DNA from: Metellina segmentata
Lineage: Eukaryota; Arthropoda; Arachnida; Araneae; Tetragnathidae
DNA length: 64,000 bases
Direction of reading: 5' to 3'
Assembly (NCBI GenBank): GCA_947359465.1
Contig: OX375876.1
Location: forward strand, 63,370,998 to 63,434,997
The notes under the pieces were generated by a model, which made no database searches, was not told the DNA's origin, and saw only the letters and a list, made by a program, of their open reading frames with translations. A program made the translations under genes and the position numbers. The number at the start of each line of letters is the position of its first letter. The first letter of the stretch is position 1. Of this stretch, positions 32,966 to 45,717 are shown one piece after another.

Positions 32966-35887
32966 ACTGTTTAATGACGAATTATCAAATCCAGACAGCC
33001 AGCCACCAATAGGAGTGAAGTAATTTTTCCACCAGATATTTACCTTGACAAATCCTTGTGATCCTCTATATTTACTCTAAACCTCTTAAACAAGTATTAC
33101 ATAATTTTCTTGCCAGTTGCAGTATAGCACGACCTCACAATAACGTTTACCTTTTTAAATCAGAAAAACTAAATCATTTGATAGTATTTTTTATGAAACA
33201 ATATATATGTTTACAAAACGCTTTACATATAACTGTATTCAAATATTTAAAACTTTCTTTACTAATTAAATGGTTAAGATTGTATTCCTAGTAAATAGAA
33301 ACAAACATAATAAAAAAATTCTATAAATTACCTTATAAATAAAGATGCCTCCCTAAATTACAAGAAGAAACTGATCTCACATAGCTCTAGGGTTCGTTGA
33401 TATTACCCCGATTAATTTTTTATCTCTCAAACAATTAGGGGCAAAATGCACTTGCTTTTATATATATTTGCATCGGTTCTTTTTTTTTAAATAAATTATC
33501 TTGAAATGTACGTAGTTGAAGTACTATCTGACAAGAAATCGGTTCGTTCCCAATTAATGAAAAATATTTCAAGTGCACGTACAAAAAGCTCAAATAATTT
33601 GCAGTAGAGCGAAATAAGGAAAAAAAAGAAACAATAACTTCTCCTTTTTCCTACTGCCAGATTCGCTAGTTCAAGTCAGTAATTAGTGAAAATTAACGTT
33701 TCCATATCTTTGGAAAACAAGTGAAGAGAAAGAAATTTGAGCGGAAAAAAACTGTAGAAGCAAGCAAAATCAAATGTTCCTTTTAATGCTCGTCATATGA
33801 AGTCAGAAATTGGGGAAAATGAAATAAAACAAATGCCGAAGAAAGGAAGCTTTTGCGGAGAAAAAAAAATTCATCTAAATCCATACGAAATAATTAGAAA
33901 GATTTAGAGCCTTATATAAACTGCGAAAAAAGAAATGATCCTATATTTAATGATCGTCTTCATTAACGTTGTTTAACAGATGGTAAAAAAAAAAGCGAAA
34001 CAGAAATTCCAAATTTCACCTTTTTATGTGCACATCAGGTTTGAGCTTCCGAGAAACTAACGATCACATTTTACCGATTGCATTCATTGAAAATTATTCG
34101 GATAACTAAAATCTTAGACTCAGTTTCATTTGAATGAAATGAGTCAATTCATAAAGAGGTGTGTAGTTTCAAACGTATTGGTTTTGAATTTGTGATAGCA
34201 TGTTGCATGTAATTTTGCATTCTTACTGCATTTGACCACGATCTTTGATAAGTTTAGATTGAATGTGGTATATGTCTAATGGTTTATTTTGTATACACTG
34301 AGTTGTTACCACTGAGATGAAGAATCGAATGTTTTTAGAGGTCATAATTTTACATGATCTTACTCATTAAGGGTCCTTATTTAAGTGCTCTTACAACCAC
34401 TGAGAACGAATCTGAGTTCGTGTTGCACTTTTTAGCATACAACTTGTCAAGTAGCTGGGGTATAACAAATCTATTGAGAGATCGAAGGAAATGAATAAAT
34501 GTTTATGTGCTGTTATTAGTTAGCTCTAAAGAGAAATTTTGCATTTTTCAACACTTCACAGCGAGTTTTGTGGCGTTCAAGTTAATTAGTAAACTGGTTT
34601 AAATGGTTAGCCTTATAAATGTTATTTACCACTGAAATTAATAATAAATGTATTTAAAAGGTCGATTAGTATGAATAGCTTTGTCCTGACGAATCTATAG
34701 CACCAACAGTAATGAAATATTCCACACAGGTAATCCGAATTTTTTGCAATTTTTGTGCGAGCCCGAATTTTAAAATTTAATCTAGAACATTTTAAAATGA
34801 ATTTAACGGAATTCAATTAATATTGTTTTCCTTAGAATGGCAACAACATAAAGATATGCCAGATTCTAAATTTAATTTTTCCGGGTTTCCGTTTCATTTT
34901 CCGAGGAACGATTTTTCAGCGGACGAATAAAACAAATAAAGTTTTTTATTTAGTAGCTCTTAAGTTGAATTAAACTTAATAACTGCATCTAATTATTTTG
35001 CTACATTATATTGAAACTGTGTTGATTTTGAATTTCAGTTTTTCCGGATGCAACATTTATTTATTTTAAGCTATTTATTTGTTTTGGGTCCTTTTGACGC
35101 AAAGTCAGTGGTTTCCACGTTCGGTGTTTGTCCGTCTGTTTGTATATGTGTGTGTACACTACATCCAAACGGTTAGGTATATTTGTAGAAAATATTGGAT
35201 ACTGTGAGTGCATAGTCATTTAATGATTGATTTTTGTTGCTCTTCAGTCTGTTCTTTTCATAATTATTTTGTGCTTGCACGTTTGTCCAAGTATCACATA
35301 AAATCAAATCAATTTAATTTCACCAGATTTTCAGTTTTTTATAAAACATATATTTGGTAATGAATACATTATTTAAATTTTCGTACGCAAGTTTAACACT
35401 AAAAAGTTGAATAATTATACTTAAATCAACCATATGTATATAGACCAGTTTTGTAGAAGATGGAATACAAGTTGAGCACAGCGATTATCAGATCGTCTTA
35501 TGAATATTTCTGAAAAGCGATTATTTTTGCAAACTGTAATTGCTCTGAATTTATATTCTAATACCTTACTTATTTTGAACTTATATTATTTTTTAGAAAT
35601 ATCTAGGATGTGTGCAAAAAGAACAAAACTTTCAAATTTGCATTAGAGCTTGGCAAAAATAAGTTAATTTATGTCAAATGTCGTTAAAGACATGTGTTTA
35701 TTTTTAGACGACATATGTAACTTTCTATCAACTATCCTCAAAACTCTACGGTTCAACCCATGCGAGTGTAGAATTCCGTTTATTCGAAGAAATATAAATC
35801 ATAAAGCACAAAATTCTTTGAACCAAGAATGGTAGCTTATCGAATTTATTCATAGCAAAACTATTAAACCAGATAGTTGTGTGTTTC
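32966..35887. other. Long AT-rich intergenic stretch
   Basis: 33400-34000 is A-rich and purine-biased with AAAAAAGAAA runs; 34860-34930 and 35090-35160 are slightly GC-richer. No gene, RNA or family is recognised. Confidence 0.45.
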
Positions 35888-36120
35888 AATTAACATCGTC
35901 GTGGAGGCAACACGCTGGCTATTGGCTACGGTCCAGGATAAATAATTTTGAAGTACGGTCAGATGGCGTATCCACACTTAATCTTGAACCCCACTCTTAA
36001 AACTTCCACGCCAACTTGGGGACAGTTGATACCACGACTGAGTGTTCCAGTCTAGCTTGTACACGACAGTCTTCTCCGTTGCCTAATCTGCTACTCTTTC
36101 GACCGAGCTACATCGACCCC
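35888..36120 (-). mobile_element. SINE-A, near full length
   Basis: Minus-strand head at about 36120 with A-box-like ATGTAGCTCGGTCGAAAGAG. Then the first block in decayed form (GACTGTCGTGTACAAGCTAG), AAGTTGGCGTGGAAGTTTTA, central block remnants and the tail (TAGCCAATAGCCAGCGTGT). It shows the tRNA-like head better than most copies. Confidence 0.7.
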
Positions 36121-36179
36121 TCTAAATAAGAAGATCAATCTCTAGACAATCCAAAATGCAACTAAGCATGACAACAGCT

Positions 36180-36365
36180 GCCTTTCGAAGACATCAACAC
36201 CTGCAGACATCAACATTAGGTGTACAAACGAAAAATCCGAACTTCATAACTGAAGATTTTCACCTTTTGAAATTCAAAGGTTGAAGTTCTTCACCACCAT
36301 CTCGTCTTTATGTATCCAGGGTGTTTTTTATGACTTCGTATTTAAAAAGTGTCATTCTATGGTTA
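36180..36365 (+). repeat. Dispersed repeat pair, copy 1
   Basis: From TTTCGAAGACATCAACACCT through AACTTCATAACTGAAG and GAAATTCAAAGGTTGAAGTT to AAAAAGTGTCATTCTATGG. It is the direct counterpart of 36810-36995. Confidence 0.8.
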
Positions 36366-36464
36366 CAGCTTACTTATATGGACTTCCAATGAGAAAGAGC
36401 ACTTGTATCTATGGTATTTCACGTTTTAATTCGTATAGCATTCAATAAAGCATATCCATCATTA

Positions 36465-36670
36465 AATCTCCAAGTGGTTTTGACAAGGTAACTCGACCAA
36501 CAAGATCTGGTCACTTTTGCTAATGAAGAGGTATCTAGTCATCAAGATGCTGCGAATATTATTATGATGACGAAATCCAGATCTAGCTTCTAATGACTAG
36601 AAATCTCGTCAATCAAGATCTGCTTATGGTTTATCCATTAACAGGATACCTTGTCAAGACAACTTCCAGA
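36465..36670 (-). repeat. REP-P copy
   Basis: TCTCCAAGTGGTTTTGACAA, CAACAAGATCTGGTCACTTT, several GATGACGAAAT/ACTAGAAATCTCGTC blocks, ending ACCTTGTCAAGACAACTTCC. It lies between the two copies of the flanking dispersed repeat. Confidence 0.7.
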
Positions 36671-36809
36671 AGAGATATATTTAAAGTTTATCATCGTATA
36701 ATGCACTGCTTTTGTCGAAGCGATTAATGTGTGCATGGATTAATGGCCTCATTTGGATTAAATCTAGACATTTCCGTTGGTCCAAAATACTACTCGACTT
36801 AAAAACGAC

Positions 36810-36995
36810 AGATTCTCGAAGACATTGCAATTACCAAACCGTCATTTTACAGCACCCCATCAGGTGCGAAAGCCTAACTTCATATCTGAAGTTTTTCGCC
36901 TACTGAAATTCAAAGGTAGGTGTTCTTCACGTCTTTATGCAGCCAGATGCGTTTTTATGACTTCTTTTATGAAAAGTGTCATTTTATGATCAAGC
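36810..36995 (+). repeat. Dispersed repeat pair, copy 2
   Basis: Matches 36180-36365: CTCGAAGACATTGCAATTAC, AACTTCATATCTGAAG, GAAATTCAAAGGTAGGTGTT, AAAAGTGTCATTTTATGAT. About 80 percent by eye. Confidence 0.8.
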
Positions 36996-37900
36996 GCGCC
37001 ATCGAAACGAAGCTCCTCCAACTTGATCAAAGCCCCTTTTCCGCAAGAAGCTTCCTTTGAAATTGGACCAATAACAGCAGGTGCGGCGCGACAACTGACG
37101 TACAATTTTATAGGGCATGCGAACAATGTGTTACGGCTGATGTAGGCATCGTAAATGTTTTTACGCCCCCAGCACCAGAAATGGGCAGGGCGGCACTCCA
37201 CTTGCAGGGGAAGTTTATGTTGTCTTAGCGTTAAAAGGCAACTAGGAATTTTATCGTTTTTACAGGTGGGTGGTAGAGACAAATTAAATTTGTTCGAGGA
37301 AATGTTGCGAACGGGTTATTTGGATGAAATATGTAAATGCCCCTTTCTTTCATTCTCACAACGGCAATGCGGAGGAGATTTATATTTTATGGAAGCAGTG
37401 TTGAATTTATTATCGGCTTGAAGACAAGGTGGAGGGACGAATTCCAGTTTTCGAGAGCATGCGAGGTGAATAAAATTTTAAATTAAGTTTTATTTGGAGT
37501 GTGAAACAACACAGATCAGGTGGAGGCGCTAATAGGTGATGGAGAGGCTAACATATGTGTCGGGACTGATGTGCTTCGGTTTTTTTTCTGCCTGGCAACG
37601 TCATTACTAAAATTTGATTTCAGACTTATTTCTTATTATTATGAACTTTTTGTTTCCGTACTTTTGGTGGGTAATTCTAAAACATACATTCAGTTGATGG
37701 TTCGTTGGTTCTTCATGATGGAAGGACTGTATTTTGGCCAAGCTGGTGGAAAACGCAAGACAGACAACTTCAAGTAGTGGACATACACATAAAATAAAAC
37801 TTTTACTAACACAGAAAAGCAAAATACACCTAGGAAGATATTGAATGTGACTTTCAGCAACCAGATGGCTGATCATTATGCAACTAAAAGACTGACTGAT
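36996..37900. other. Unassigned; GC-richer 37000-37450
   Basis: The 37000-37450 part is less AT-rich and unique in the window. Open frames on both strands (36935-37282 minus, 37155-37421 plus) overlap and share no recognised domain. An exon or regulatory element is possible but unsupported. Confidence 0.4.
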
Positions 37901-37901
37901 A

Positions 37902-37902
<1 letters not shown>

Positions 37903-37952
<50 letters not shown>
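37903..37952 (+). repeat. (TA)n microsatellite
   Basis: About 25 TA units. Confidence 0.97.
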
Positions 37953-37958
<6 letters not shown>

Positions 37959-38147
37959 TGGTAAGTTTGCTTTTTAATAGAGTTTGGGGAGTATCTGAGC
38001 AATTTCTTGACGTTTTGCTGCTCATGTAAGTAAAAAACACCATTTTGTGTTGTATGGGCCAGGCTGTTCCCTGACGACACCCTGATCCAACCACACTTTC
38101 ATTTTCAATATTTTCCCTTTCGTTTTTATTTTGAATTTTCTCTTGTT

Positions 38148-38347
<200 letters not shown>

Positions 38348-38997
38348 TAAGCATCCATGTGTGAGACTCTCATACCTCGAAATGAAAGAAAATTAATCCA
38401 AAAAATGAGGCAGCGTTTCTTGCACTTCATGGTGGTCTTACTTATTCTTGCTTTCAATAACCTTTATTTTCAATTCCATCTCATTAACCATTGTAATTCG
38501 GTAATTTTTAATATTTAAACTTAATTTCACCGTTAGCTCACATTCTATTCTTTTTTCTATCATCCATATTTCTCTTTGTGTTCTGTAATCTTTAATTCTG
38601 TAATCAGACAGTGCTGCAGAATTTCACGCTAGAGTGGAGATTTCTTCCGTTGAGTTTCAGAAATATTATGCAGCACTATAGTTCGAATCACGTATGTTTA
38701 AAATTACCGGTGAAATTCATAGTGGTTCATATTACATTGCTTACAACCTTTTTCTGCCATTCGTGTTATGCAAAAGTTATTTGTCAACATTTTCATAGGA
38801 ATAGATGTAAGTAATGTAAAATCAGCCCTTATGGAGTTTTGCCACAGGTTTAAATAAACTTAATTCGAGCAACATATATGCATAATACGCATTTAAAAAA
38901 TTATACTGAAAAATCGAGAGGGTGAGGTTATGAGTAGGTACTTTGCTTATTTCACGTTTAAAGAGAATGCTCCAATGTCATTAAATTATTTAAAATA
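38348..38997. other. AT-rich spacer
   Basis: Nothing recognised. Confidence 0.5.
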
Positions 38998-40480
38998 AGA
39001 TAGTTACTCATGAGGTAAAGGATTGCACTCATGAGATAAAGGATTTTATAGATGCACGACGCACCAGTGTGATTGAACTGTCTCCCAGGGAAATTGGCGT
39101 CCCAAGAAGAGAACTATTACAGATCTTGTTTTGTGTTGCTCGTTAGAGCCTGCCGTTTGAGATGGTTATCCCTCTTTGCAGAGCCCACGACAAAGGGATA
39201 CCGATCTCTGACTTTACATAGTGTAGATACTATATGTTTATAGCGTAAATAACCGTTAGTTATTTGTAATTTGAGTGGCCACAGTTGCAAGGATAATGAA
39301 CTAGAAAATTCAAAGTATCGGAATTTGAAACGTTAAGCCCTAGATCTAAACAAATGTAACAAATGTGTTCATGTAATAAAGATAAGTGAAGAGCAACAAG
39401 CCAATCCAATCCATCATAATTTAAGTAAAGACAGGAGGTACACAATTTATAGAACGTGATCAATAATATTGTTACCTCAAATTGTTTGTTATTTGATAGT
39501 TACTCATGAGGTAAAGGATTGCACTCATGAGATAAAGGATTTTATGGATGCACGACGCACCAGTGTGATTGAACTGTCTCCCAGGGAAATTGGCGTCCCA
39601 AGAAGAGAACTATTACAGATCTTGTTTTGTGTTGCTCGTTAGAGCCTGCCGTTTGAGATGGTTATCCCTCTTTGCAGAGCCCACGACAAAGGGATACCGA
39701 TCTCTGACTTTACATAGTGTAGATACTATATGTTTATAGCGTAAATAACCGTTAGTTATTTGTAATTTGAGTGGCCACAGTTGCAAGGATAATGAACTAG
39801 AAAATTCAAAGTATCGGAATTTGAAACGTTAAGCCCTAGTTCTAAACAAATGTAACAAATGTGTTCATGTAATAAAGATAAGTGAAGAGCAACAAGCCAA
39901 TCCAATCCATCATAATTTAAGTAAAGACAGGAGGTACACAATTTATAGAACGTGATCAATAATATTGTTACCTCAAATTGTTTGTTATTTGATAGTTACT
40001 CATGAGGTAAAGGATTGCACTCATGAGATAAAGGATTTTATGGATGCACGACGCACCAGTGTGATTGAACTGTCTCCCAGGGAAATTGGCGTCCCAAGAA
40101 GAGAACTATTACAGATCTTGTTTTGTGTTGCTCGTTAGAGCCTGCCGTTTGAGATGGTTATCCCTCTTTGCAGAGCCCACGACAAAGGGATACCGATCTC
40201 TGACTTTACATAGTGTAGATACTATATGTTTATAGCGTAAATAACCGTTAGTTATTTGTAATTTGAGTGGCCACAGTTGCAAGGATAATGAACTAGAAAA
40301 TTCAAAGTATCGGAATTTGAAACGTTAAGCCCTAGATCTAAACAAATGTAACAAATGTGTTCATGTAATAAAGATAAGTGAAGAGCAACAAGCCAATCCA
40401 ATCCATCATAATTTAAGTAAAGACAGGAGGTACACAATTTATAGAACGTGATCAATAATATTGTTGCCTCAAATTGTTTG
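38998..40480 (+). repeat. Tandem array, 496-bp unit, three copies
   Basis: Units start at 38998, 39494 and 39990 (GATAGTTACTCATGAGGTAA). The third lacks only the last few bases. I can find just three substitutions among the copies: TTTATAGATG/TTTATGGATG, CCTAGATCTA/CCTAGTTCTA and TTGTTACCTC/TTGTTGCCTC. Each unit opens with an internal pair CTCATGAGGTAAAGGATT / CTCATGAGATAAAGGATT. A 67-codon minus-strand frame recurs in each copy (39260, 39756, 40252) but has no recognisable domain, so I do not call it a gene. It is either a recent triplication or part of a satellite family. Confidence 0.98.
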
Positions 40481-42211
40481 AATTGCATATTGAAATTTTC
40501 ATCCCTTAAGACTTCAAATCGAAAAAATTAAAAGTACACTATTTCTTCAACAATATTAAAAGATTGAGGAATTCAAAACTGATTGTAGACTGTGAACACT
40601 TATTGATTTCATATTTATGTATTTTTTATAATGGTAGAATTCTGGCCTTTTATGAAATACATAAAAGCTTTTAATTTTCTATAGAACACAACCTCATTTG
40701 TATGAGATAAGTTTTTAATAAACTTCAAGAATGCATTCTTAAGGTTTTAGATACGTCCTTTCAAATAATTTCATTTCATAGTATTAAGCTTTATTAACTG
40801 TCGTATTCAAAGCATCTTGGTAAAAATAAAAGTACTATTCCAATACACTTATTTATTATTATTAATACAATAAAACAGTTTATAAATACTTTTACAGTTA
40901 GTAATATTATTCATAACTTGAGGTTTCTAGTCACTTAACTGCAGACAGTTTTTGATATTAACCTATGATGCACTCAGACAGTTCAATGTAAATTCCTAAT
41001 TTCGTTGCTTAAACCTTTTTTGAATTTTAAAAGGCTGAAAAGCTTATTCCGAGAATCCTTTAGAGCGAGAGAGCATCTTTTCGGAAATCAATTCTTACCC
41101 CTTCTCGACTAATAATTCGATCTAAAGACTTCACAGCCTGAAGCGAACTTGGCACTCAATGATGTGGAGGCACGGAAATTCCTAAAACTTTTCTATGGAA
41201 AGTAAGCAAGACTTTACAAACATTGATCTGACTGACTTCAAAAGGCTTTTGTGACGATTTAATGGTATGAATGGTGGCATATAATTCTTATGGCAACTTA
41301 AAACAAACCTGTTTACATGAGAACGTTGGCTAGACTACTAAAAATCGCTTTTCGTTGAGGAGAGGATTGATTTTTTTCAAACACTTTTATTAATGCATTT
41401 GATCGATGCCCATTGAAACTCATAAATTTTGTTTTCATAAAAAAATGTTGTAATGAAATGAATGAAAGGAATTCATTTTTATCCCTATTATTTATGCAAA
41501 GGTTTTTTGTTTTTTTTGTCGACGGAAAACAATTCTTCTATGAACCCTAAGGTTTTATAACTAATGCAATAGGCAAATAAGATAATCTTACCTCTTTTAA
41601 GTAGAAAAGGTGATTTCAATAAAAGATGACACAAAATAACAAATGTCTGTCAGTTTAAAATTTTAATACATGATGCCTTTGGCACTCACATGTTATTGTA
41701 CAACATTTATTGATCTTGCGTGTCCGTGTAGTTTAACTATAATATACTTAATAATAGTTTGCTAACTGTGTTAGTATGTAAATTAGCTAATAAGGACTTG
41801 CTTACAACAAGACAAGAATTTTGTTTCTTTTATTTAGATGTTAGATTACAAGTAGATTTTTATTAATTCCGATTATGCTTATTAATACTTGCTCTTTGAA
41901 TACAAATAAATTTATCTTTATTTACCTCTAATTCATTTATTCTGAAAGCTGTTTAAACCTTTCCATACTTAATAAACATGTATAAATAATCATACACATA
42001 CAAACAGATTTGTTTCCGTTCGTTCAAAATATTTTTGAAGGAATATTAATAACATATTTTGCAAGTATCGCAAGCAGAAGAATTTTAATAATTAAATGAT
42101 CCAATAAGCCGAAAAAAATATGGATATATAGTTTACTCTAAACGTTTTGTGTTTCTTAGTGTCTTTTCTGCAACCTCAACTAGTAGTACCTTCCTGTTTA
42201 ACGATAGCATC
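40481..42211. other. AT-rich spacer
   Basis: No recognised gene or repeat. Confidence 0.5.
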
Positions 42212-42223
42212 GTCAAATATTTG

Positions 42224-42676
42224 TTGTTTGTTTGTTGTTTCTCATGCCTACACTGGCAGACCAGAGGAGTGCCAGGCCCGTCGAAGACGGCAAGAGGCGA
42301 GGGGGGTGCGCCTTCCATGTTATTGAGCCCCATTGAGAGGAAGTCCGACTTTTGCTCGACATACATGACACATCCGTTTTACAGGAAGACTTTCATACAT
42401 CCATTCACTCACACATATCGTAATTTAGATCCCAATCATAGGCCGATACCTCCCTGATCAGGTACCCCCAGAGGTATTGATTTGGTATGGGAACATGGGG
42501 GACTTTGTGACCACGACCTATTTAACGTGCCCCAGTCACCATTAGTGAACACGACGGTCTTTAGCCAGGTCGAAGCGCCGATCTCGCAATCATCAGAATT
42601 ACAGGCTCCGACGACGACAGAACCCACAATCCTTCTGATGCGAGCCCGACGCTCTATTGACTGAGCTACCGCGGCT
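42224..42676 (-). mobile_element. SINE-C, complete, with 12-bp TSD
   Basis: 453 bp on the minus strand between perfect direct repeats GTCAAATATTTG (42212-42223 and 42677-42688). The head starts AGCCGCGGTAGCTCAG, an excellent tRNA A-box region (GTAGCTCAGTCAATAGAGCG), followed by GATTGTGGGTTCTGTC in the B-box position. Next is a block shared with SINE-A (GACCGTCGTGTTCAC, GGCACGTTAAATAGGTCGTG), a family-specific body and an (ACAA)n tail. A second copy lies at 59975-60405. It is a retroposed SINE, not a tRNA gene. Confidence 0.92.
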
Positions 42677-42784
42677 GTCAAATATTTGATAGCTATAACG
42701 TGACTGCAATTTCACAACTAATTAGCTAGAAATCTGTCCGTTTTGTAATGCGTTTGTTATTTAAACGTTATTTAACAGATAGGA

Positions 42785-43390
42785 GGGTCAATCCATGTCA
42801 AATCATCCAGAAAAAAAAAGGATTCGACACCCATGATCACAGATTTTGATGAAACTTGGTATGTTTGTTCCTTTTATGGATTTAAGAACACGTATAATTT
42901 TTTTTTTGCTGTATCTCAAGCGGCTTATGTTTTATAGCCTGTTAAAGTTTTTGGAATTTCGCGGTTTTTATCTATCAGACGGAGGAAACAGAATTTCTTT
43001 ATTTTAGAAAATAAATTATATCTCCCTTGTTTATCTACTAATGTTGATGAAATTTTTTAAGAGTATACATCAATATGTAAAGAGTCCAGAAAAAAATAAA
43101 TTATACCTGCAAGTATCTTATACATGGTTAGAAAAAATTCCAAAGTTCTATTTATAGATTTTAAAAATAAAATGGCGAGTTTTACGCTAAGTGGAATATT
43201 TTTTAAAGGGTTAAGGACAATCAAATTTATTTTTGAATTCTTGTTCTAAAAGACCACATAAAAAATAAAATGAATGGTTTTTTCATACCTTTATTATTTT
43301 TTCTCACTTTAAAGATAGAAATCATTTGACTCACTCATTTTATTTAAATCGTGAAATTAGAATAACAATTTTAGTGAAATTATAATAAAA
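42785..43390. repeat. Left TIR of the long-TIR transposon
   Basis: Inverted match to 45125-45713 with scattered substitutions and small A/T indels. It ends around the TCATTTGACTCACTCATT/ACTTGACTCACTAATTG block. Part of the AT-rich arm may hold the promoter of active copies (inferred). Confidence 0.85.
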
Positions 43391-43539
43391 GTTGAATATT
43401 TTTTTGCTTCTGGAATGGAAAATGTATTACAAAACTTACCATTGAAATATTTCAAATTCTAGGTAATAATTCTTTAAGTTTCTACAGTGCTTTCATAAGG
43501 TTGATTGAACATGCATCATGCATACTTGAGAGAATTTGT

Positions 43540-44640
43540 AAGTTCTTCCAGTCATTGTTTTAGGGGTTCCACAATTGCAATAACGTGAGGGATTGGTACA
43601 ACACATTCATCTTTCCTTTTGGAACAGAAAAATGATGGTGGTAGTCCATGAGGATGTAAAAACTTTACAGTGGAATCTTCTTCTGCACATTCACCTCACT
43701 CACCATACCAAAAAACCATAAGCTGTCATAAACACAAGCAAGAAAACATCCAGGATATGTCTTAGAAATAAGTTGGAAGTTAATATTTATAATGTTGGAT
43801 TTGCAAAACTCGAAGTTCATTTGTTGTTTTAATTTGTCTTTCCAGGTGTCATTGAAGACTTTCCTTCCTAGCTAAGTGTTTTACGTTAAATCCATATTCC
43901 TTCACATTCTGTTTTACCGTGACTGGTTGCAAAAAAGGACCACTGGGCTTTTAGTTGAAAGTCCTTTTCATGCAGACACAGATTAATGAAGTTGTATTTA
44001 TTTTTATATTGCCCAGAGAGAGAGAGAGAGAGAGAGAGAGACCATCCGTTACTGAAGTAGTGAATGTTAGCTATGTGGGTAGTTCTTTTAGAAAGGTAGT
44101 TACAGTTTTTTGGATCTCATACACCATACTCGCGTCATGTTTAAGGTCATCAGATATGATACAAAGAGGTAAATTCATTTTTTTATTGCTTGCATCATTG
44201 CAGTGAATTAATAATGACAGGATGAATAGTGCATGAATCTGAGGTCCAGTGGTAACCTTGCGCCTCTTTTTGTATTGTGAAAGCATAATTTTCACTAAAA
44301 TCCAGAGATAACAGCTGTATTTAAGGAAACTGTTTCCTTTAAACTTTTAATAAATGAATCTTGTGATTTAGCAATGTATGAATGTGGTAATGACCTGTTC
44401 AGTTTTTCTACTAAGTTATTACTAACGTCATCAACTGAGCTCGAGCACCCTATCATTTCAGTTCGATCAGTCAAAACCCACTGATTGTACTCGACAGGGT
44501 CTTCATTCTCATAGTTCTCAAATTTTGACTGTAAAAACTGGACAAGGCTATATTTCGATGGACACTTGTCGCAATGCCTTAGCATACATTCTCTTACTGC
44601 TCCTTCACAAACAATATACGAAAAAGGTCTTTGTAATCCT
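43540..44640 (-). pseudogene. Transposase-like protein relic of the long-TIR element
   Basis: Fragments, in order from the N-terminal side: CDKCPSKYSLVQFLQSKF (cysteine motif, frame 44295-44585), WVLTDRTEM, SYIAKSQDSF, then after a frame break SENYAFTIQKEAQGYHW and CTIHPVI, then ISDDLKHDASMVY (frame 44071-44295). After a (GA)n tract at 44014-44041 comes a degenerate C-terminal end with KFLHPHGLPPSFFCSKRKDE near 43640. This motif order is one I recognise from a widespread arthropod/cnidarian uncharacterised protein family. Acidic residues in SENYAF and SDDLKHD regions are candidate catalytic or metal-binding positions, but that is inference. Multiple frameshifts; non-functional. Confidence 0.75.
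44014..44041 (+). repeat. (GA)n microsatellite
   Basis: About 14 GA units inside the transposon interior, disrupting the relic reading frame. Confidence 0.95.
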
Positions 44641-45124
44641 CTTCAATACCTGCTCAGTGAACCAATAAAATCACATTTTGATGTATTGTGCAAACATACA
44701 CTAAGTGTGTGCTAGTGGCACCAGCCAAAACACACCATATCAGGTACTAATCAAAATGGAAGACACATCTTTTTTGTCACAGCTTGAGTGTATTTATTGC
44801 TTATAATATTTCTTGAAATTAGTTACTGTGTTAGTGAGTTGACTAGTTTAGAACTAGTTTTTAAAACTAAATTTAAAGTGTAATGTAATTTTATTTACTT
44901 TAATTAGACCAAATTGTTGAAAATAAAGAAATTAATTATCTTATTTCTAAATAATCTCAAGATATAATTGTGGATAACCTATTTTAAAACATTTTTTTTG
45001 TACACACACAGGCCTGATTAACAATATTAATTATGCTATTACTTTAATAATTTTAAATTTGTGTTAGCTTTGTCTAATTTTATTTGAAATTGGTTGATAT
45101 ATGTGACATTTGTAGTTAAAATTT

Positions 45125-45713
45125 TACTAAAATTGTAACTTTAATTTAACGTTTTTAAGACAATTAGTGAGTCAAGTGATTTCTATCTTAAAGTGAGAAA
45201 AAATAATAAAGGAGTGAAAAAAAACATTCATTTTATTTTTCCATGTGGTAGAGCATATCTTTTAAAACAAGAATACAAAAAAAAAATTTTATTGTCCTTA
45301 ATCCTTTTGAAGACATTTCACTTAGCGTAGAACTTGCCATTTTATTTTTAAAATCTTTAAATAGATATTTGGAATTTTTTTCTGACTATGTATAAGATAC
45401 TTGGAGGTATAATTTATTTTTTTCTGGACTCTTTACATATTGATGTATACTCTTAAAAAATTTCATCAACATTAGTAGATAAACAAGGGAGATATAATTT
45501 GTTTTCTAAAATAAAGAAATTCTGTTTCCTCCGTCTGATAGATAAAAACCGCAAAATTCCAAAAACTTTAACAGGCTATAAAACATAAGCCATTTGAGAT
45601 AGAGCAAAACAAATTTATACGTGCTCTTAAATCCATAAAAGGAACAAACATGCCAAGTTTCATCAAAATCTGAGACTATGGGTGTCGGACCCTGGTTGAA
45701 CTGACGTGGACCC
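45125..45713. repeat. Right TIR of the long-TIR transposon
   Basis: Inverted partner of 42785-43390. The frame at 45506-45742 (minus) is a translation of this arm and recurs in part from the left arm; it is not a separate gene. Confidence 0.85.
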
Positions 45714-45717
45714 AGGA

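Larger units (their letters stand above)
42785..45713 (-). mobile_element. DNA transposon with about 600-bp TIRs, Sola-like
   Basis: 2929 bp. Outer ends GGGTCAATCCATGTCAAATC at the left and GGGTCCACGTCAGTTCAACC (reverse complement of the right end). The arms remain alignable for about 600 bp (42785-43390 against 45125-45713) through landmarks GATTTTGATGAAACTTGG, CAGACGGAGGAAACAGAATT and ACTAATGTTGATGAAATTTT. A 4-bp direct repeat AGGA flanks it (42781-42784, 45714-45717). Four-bp duplications are reported for Sola elements. The interior holds a minus-strand protein relic of a family found as many uncharacterised proteins in arthropods and cnidarians. The Sola assignment is inference. Confidence 0.85.

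Noticed and set aside
36935..37282. 115-codon minus-strand frame as a gene
   Set aside because: It overlaps a plus-strand frame, starts partly in a dispersed repeat and has no domain.
39260..39463. 67-codon frame found three times (39260, 39756, 40252)
   Set aside because: It recurs only because the 496-bp unit is tandemly repeated; no domain, no start context, and the third copy merely extends upstream.
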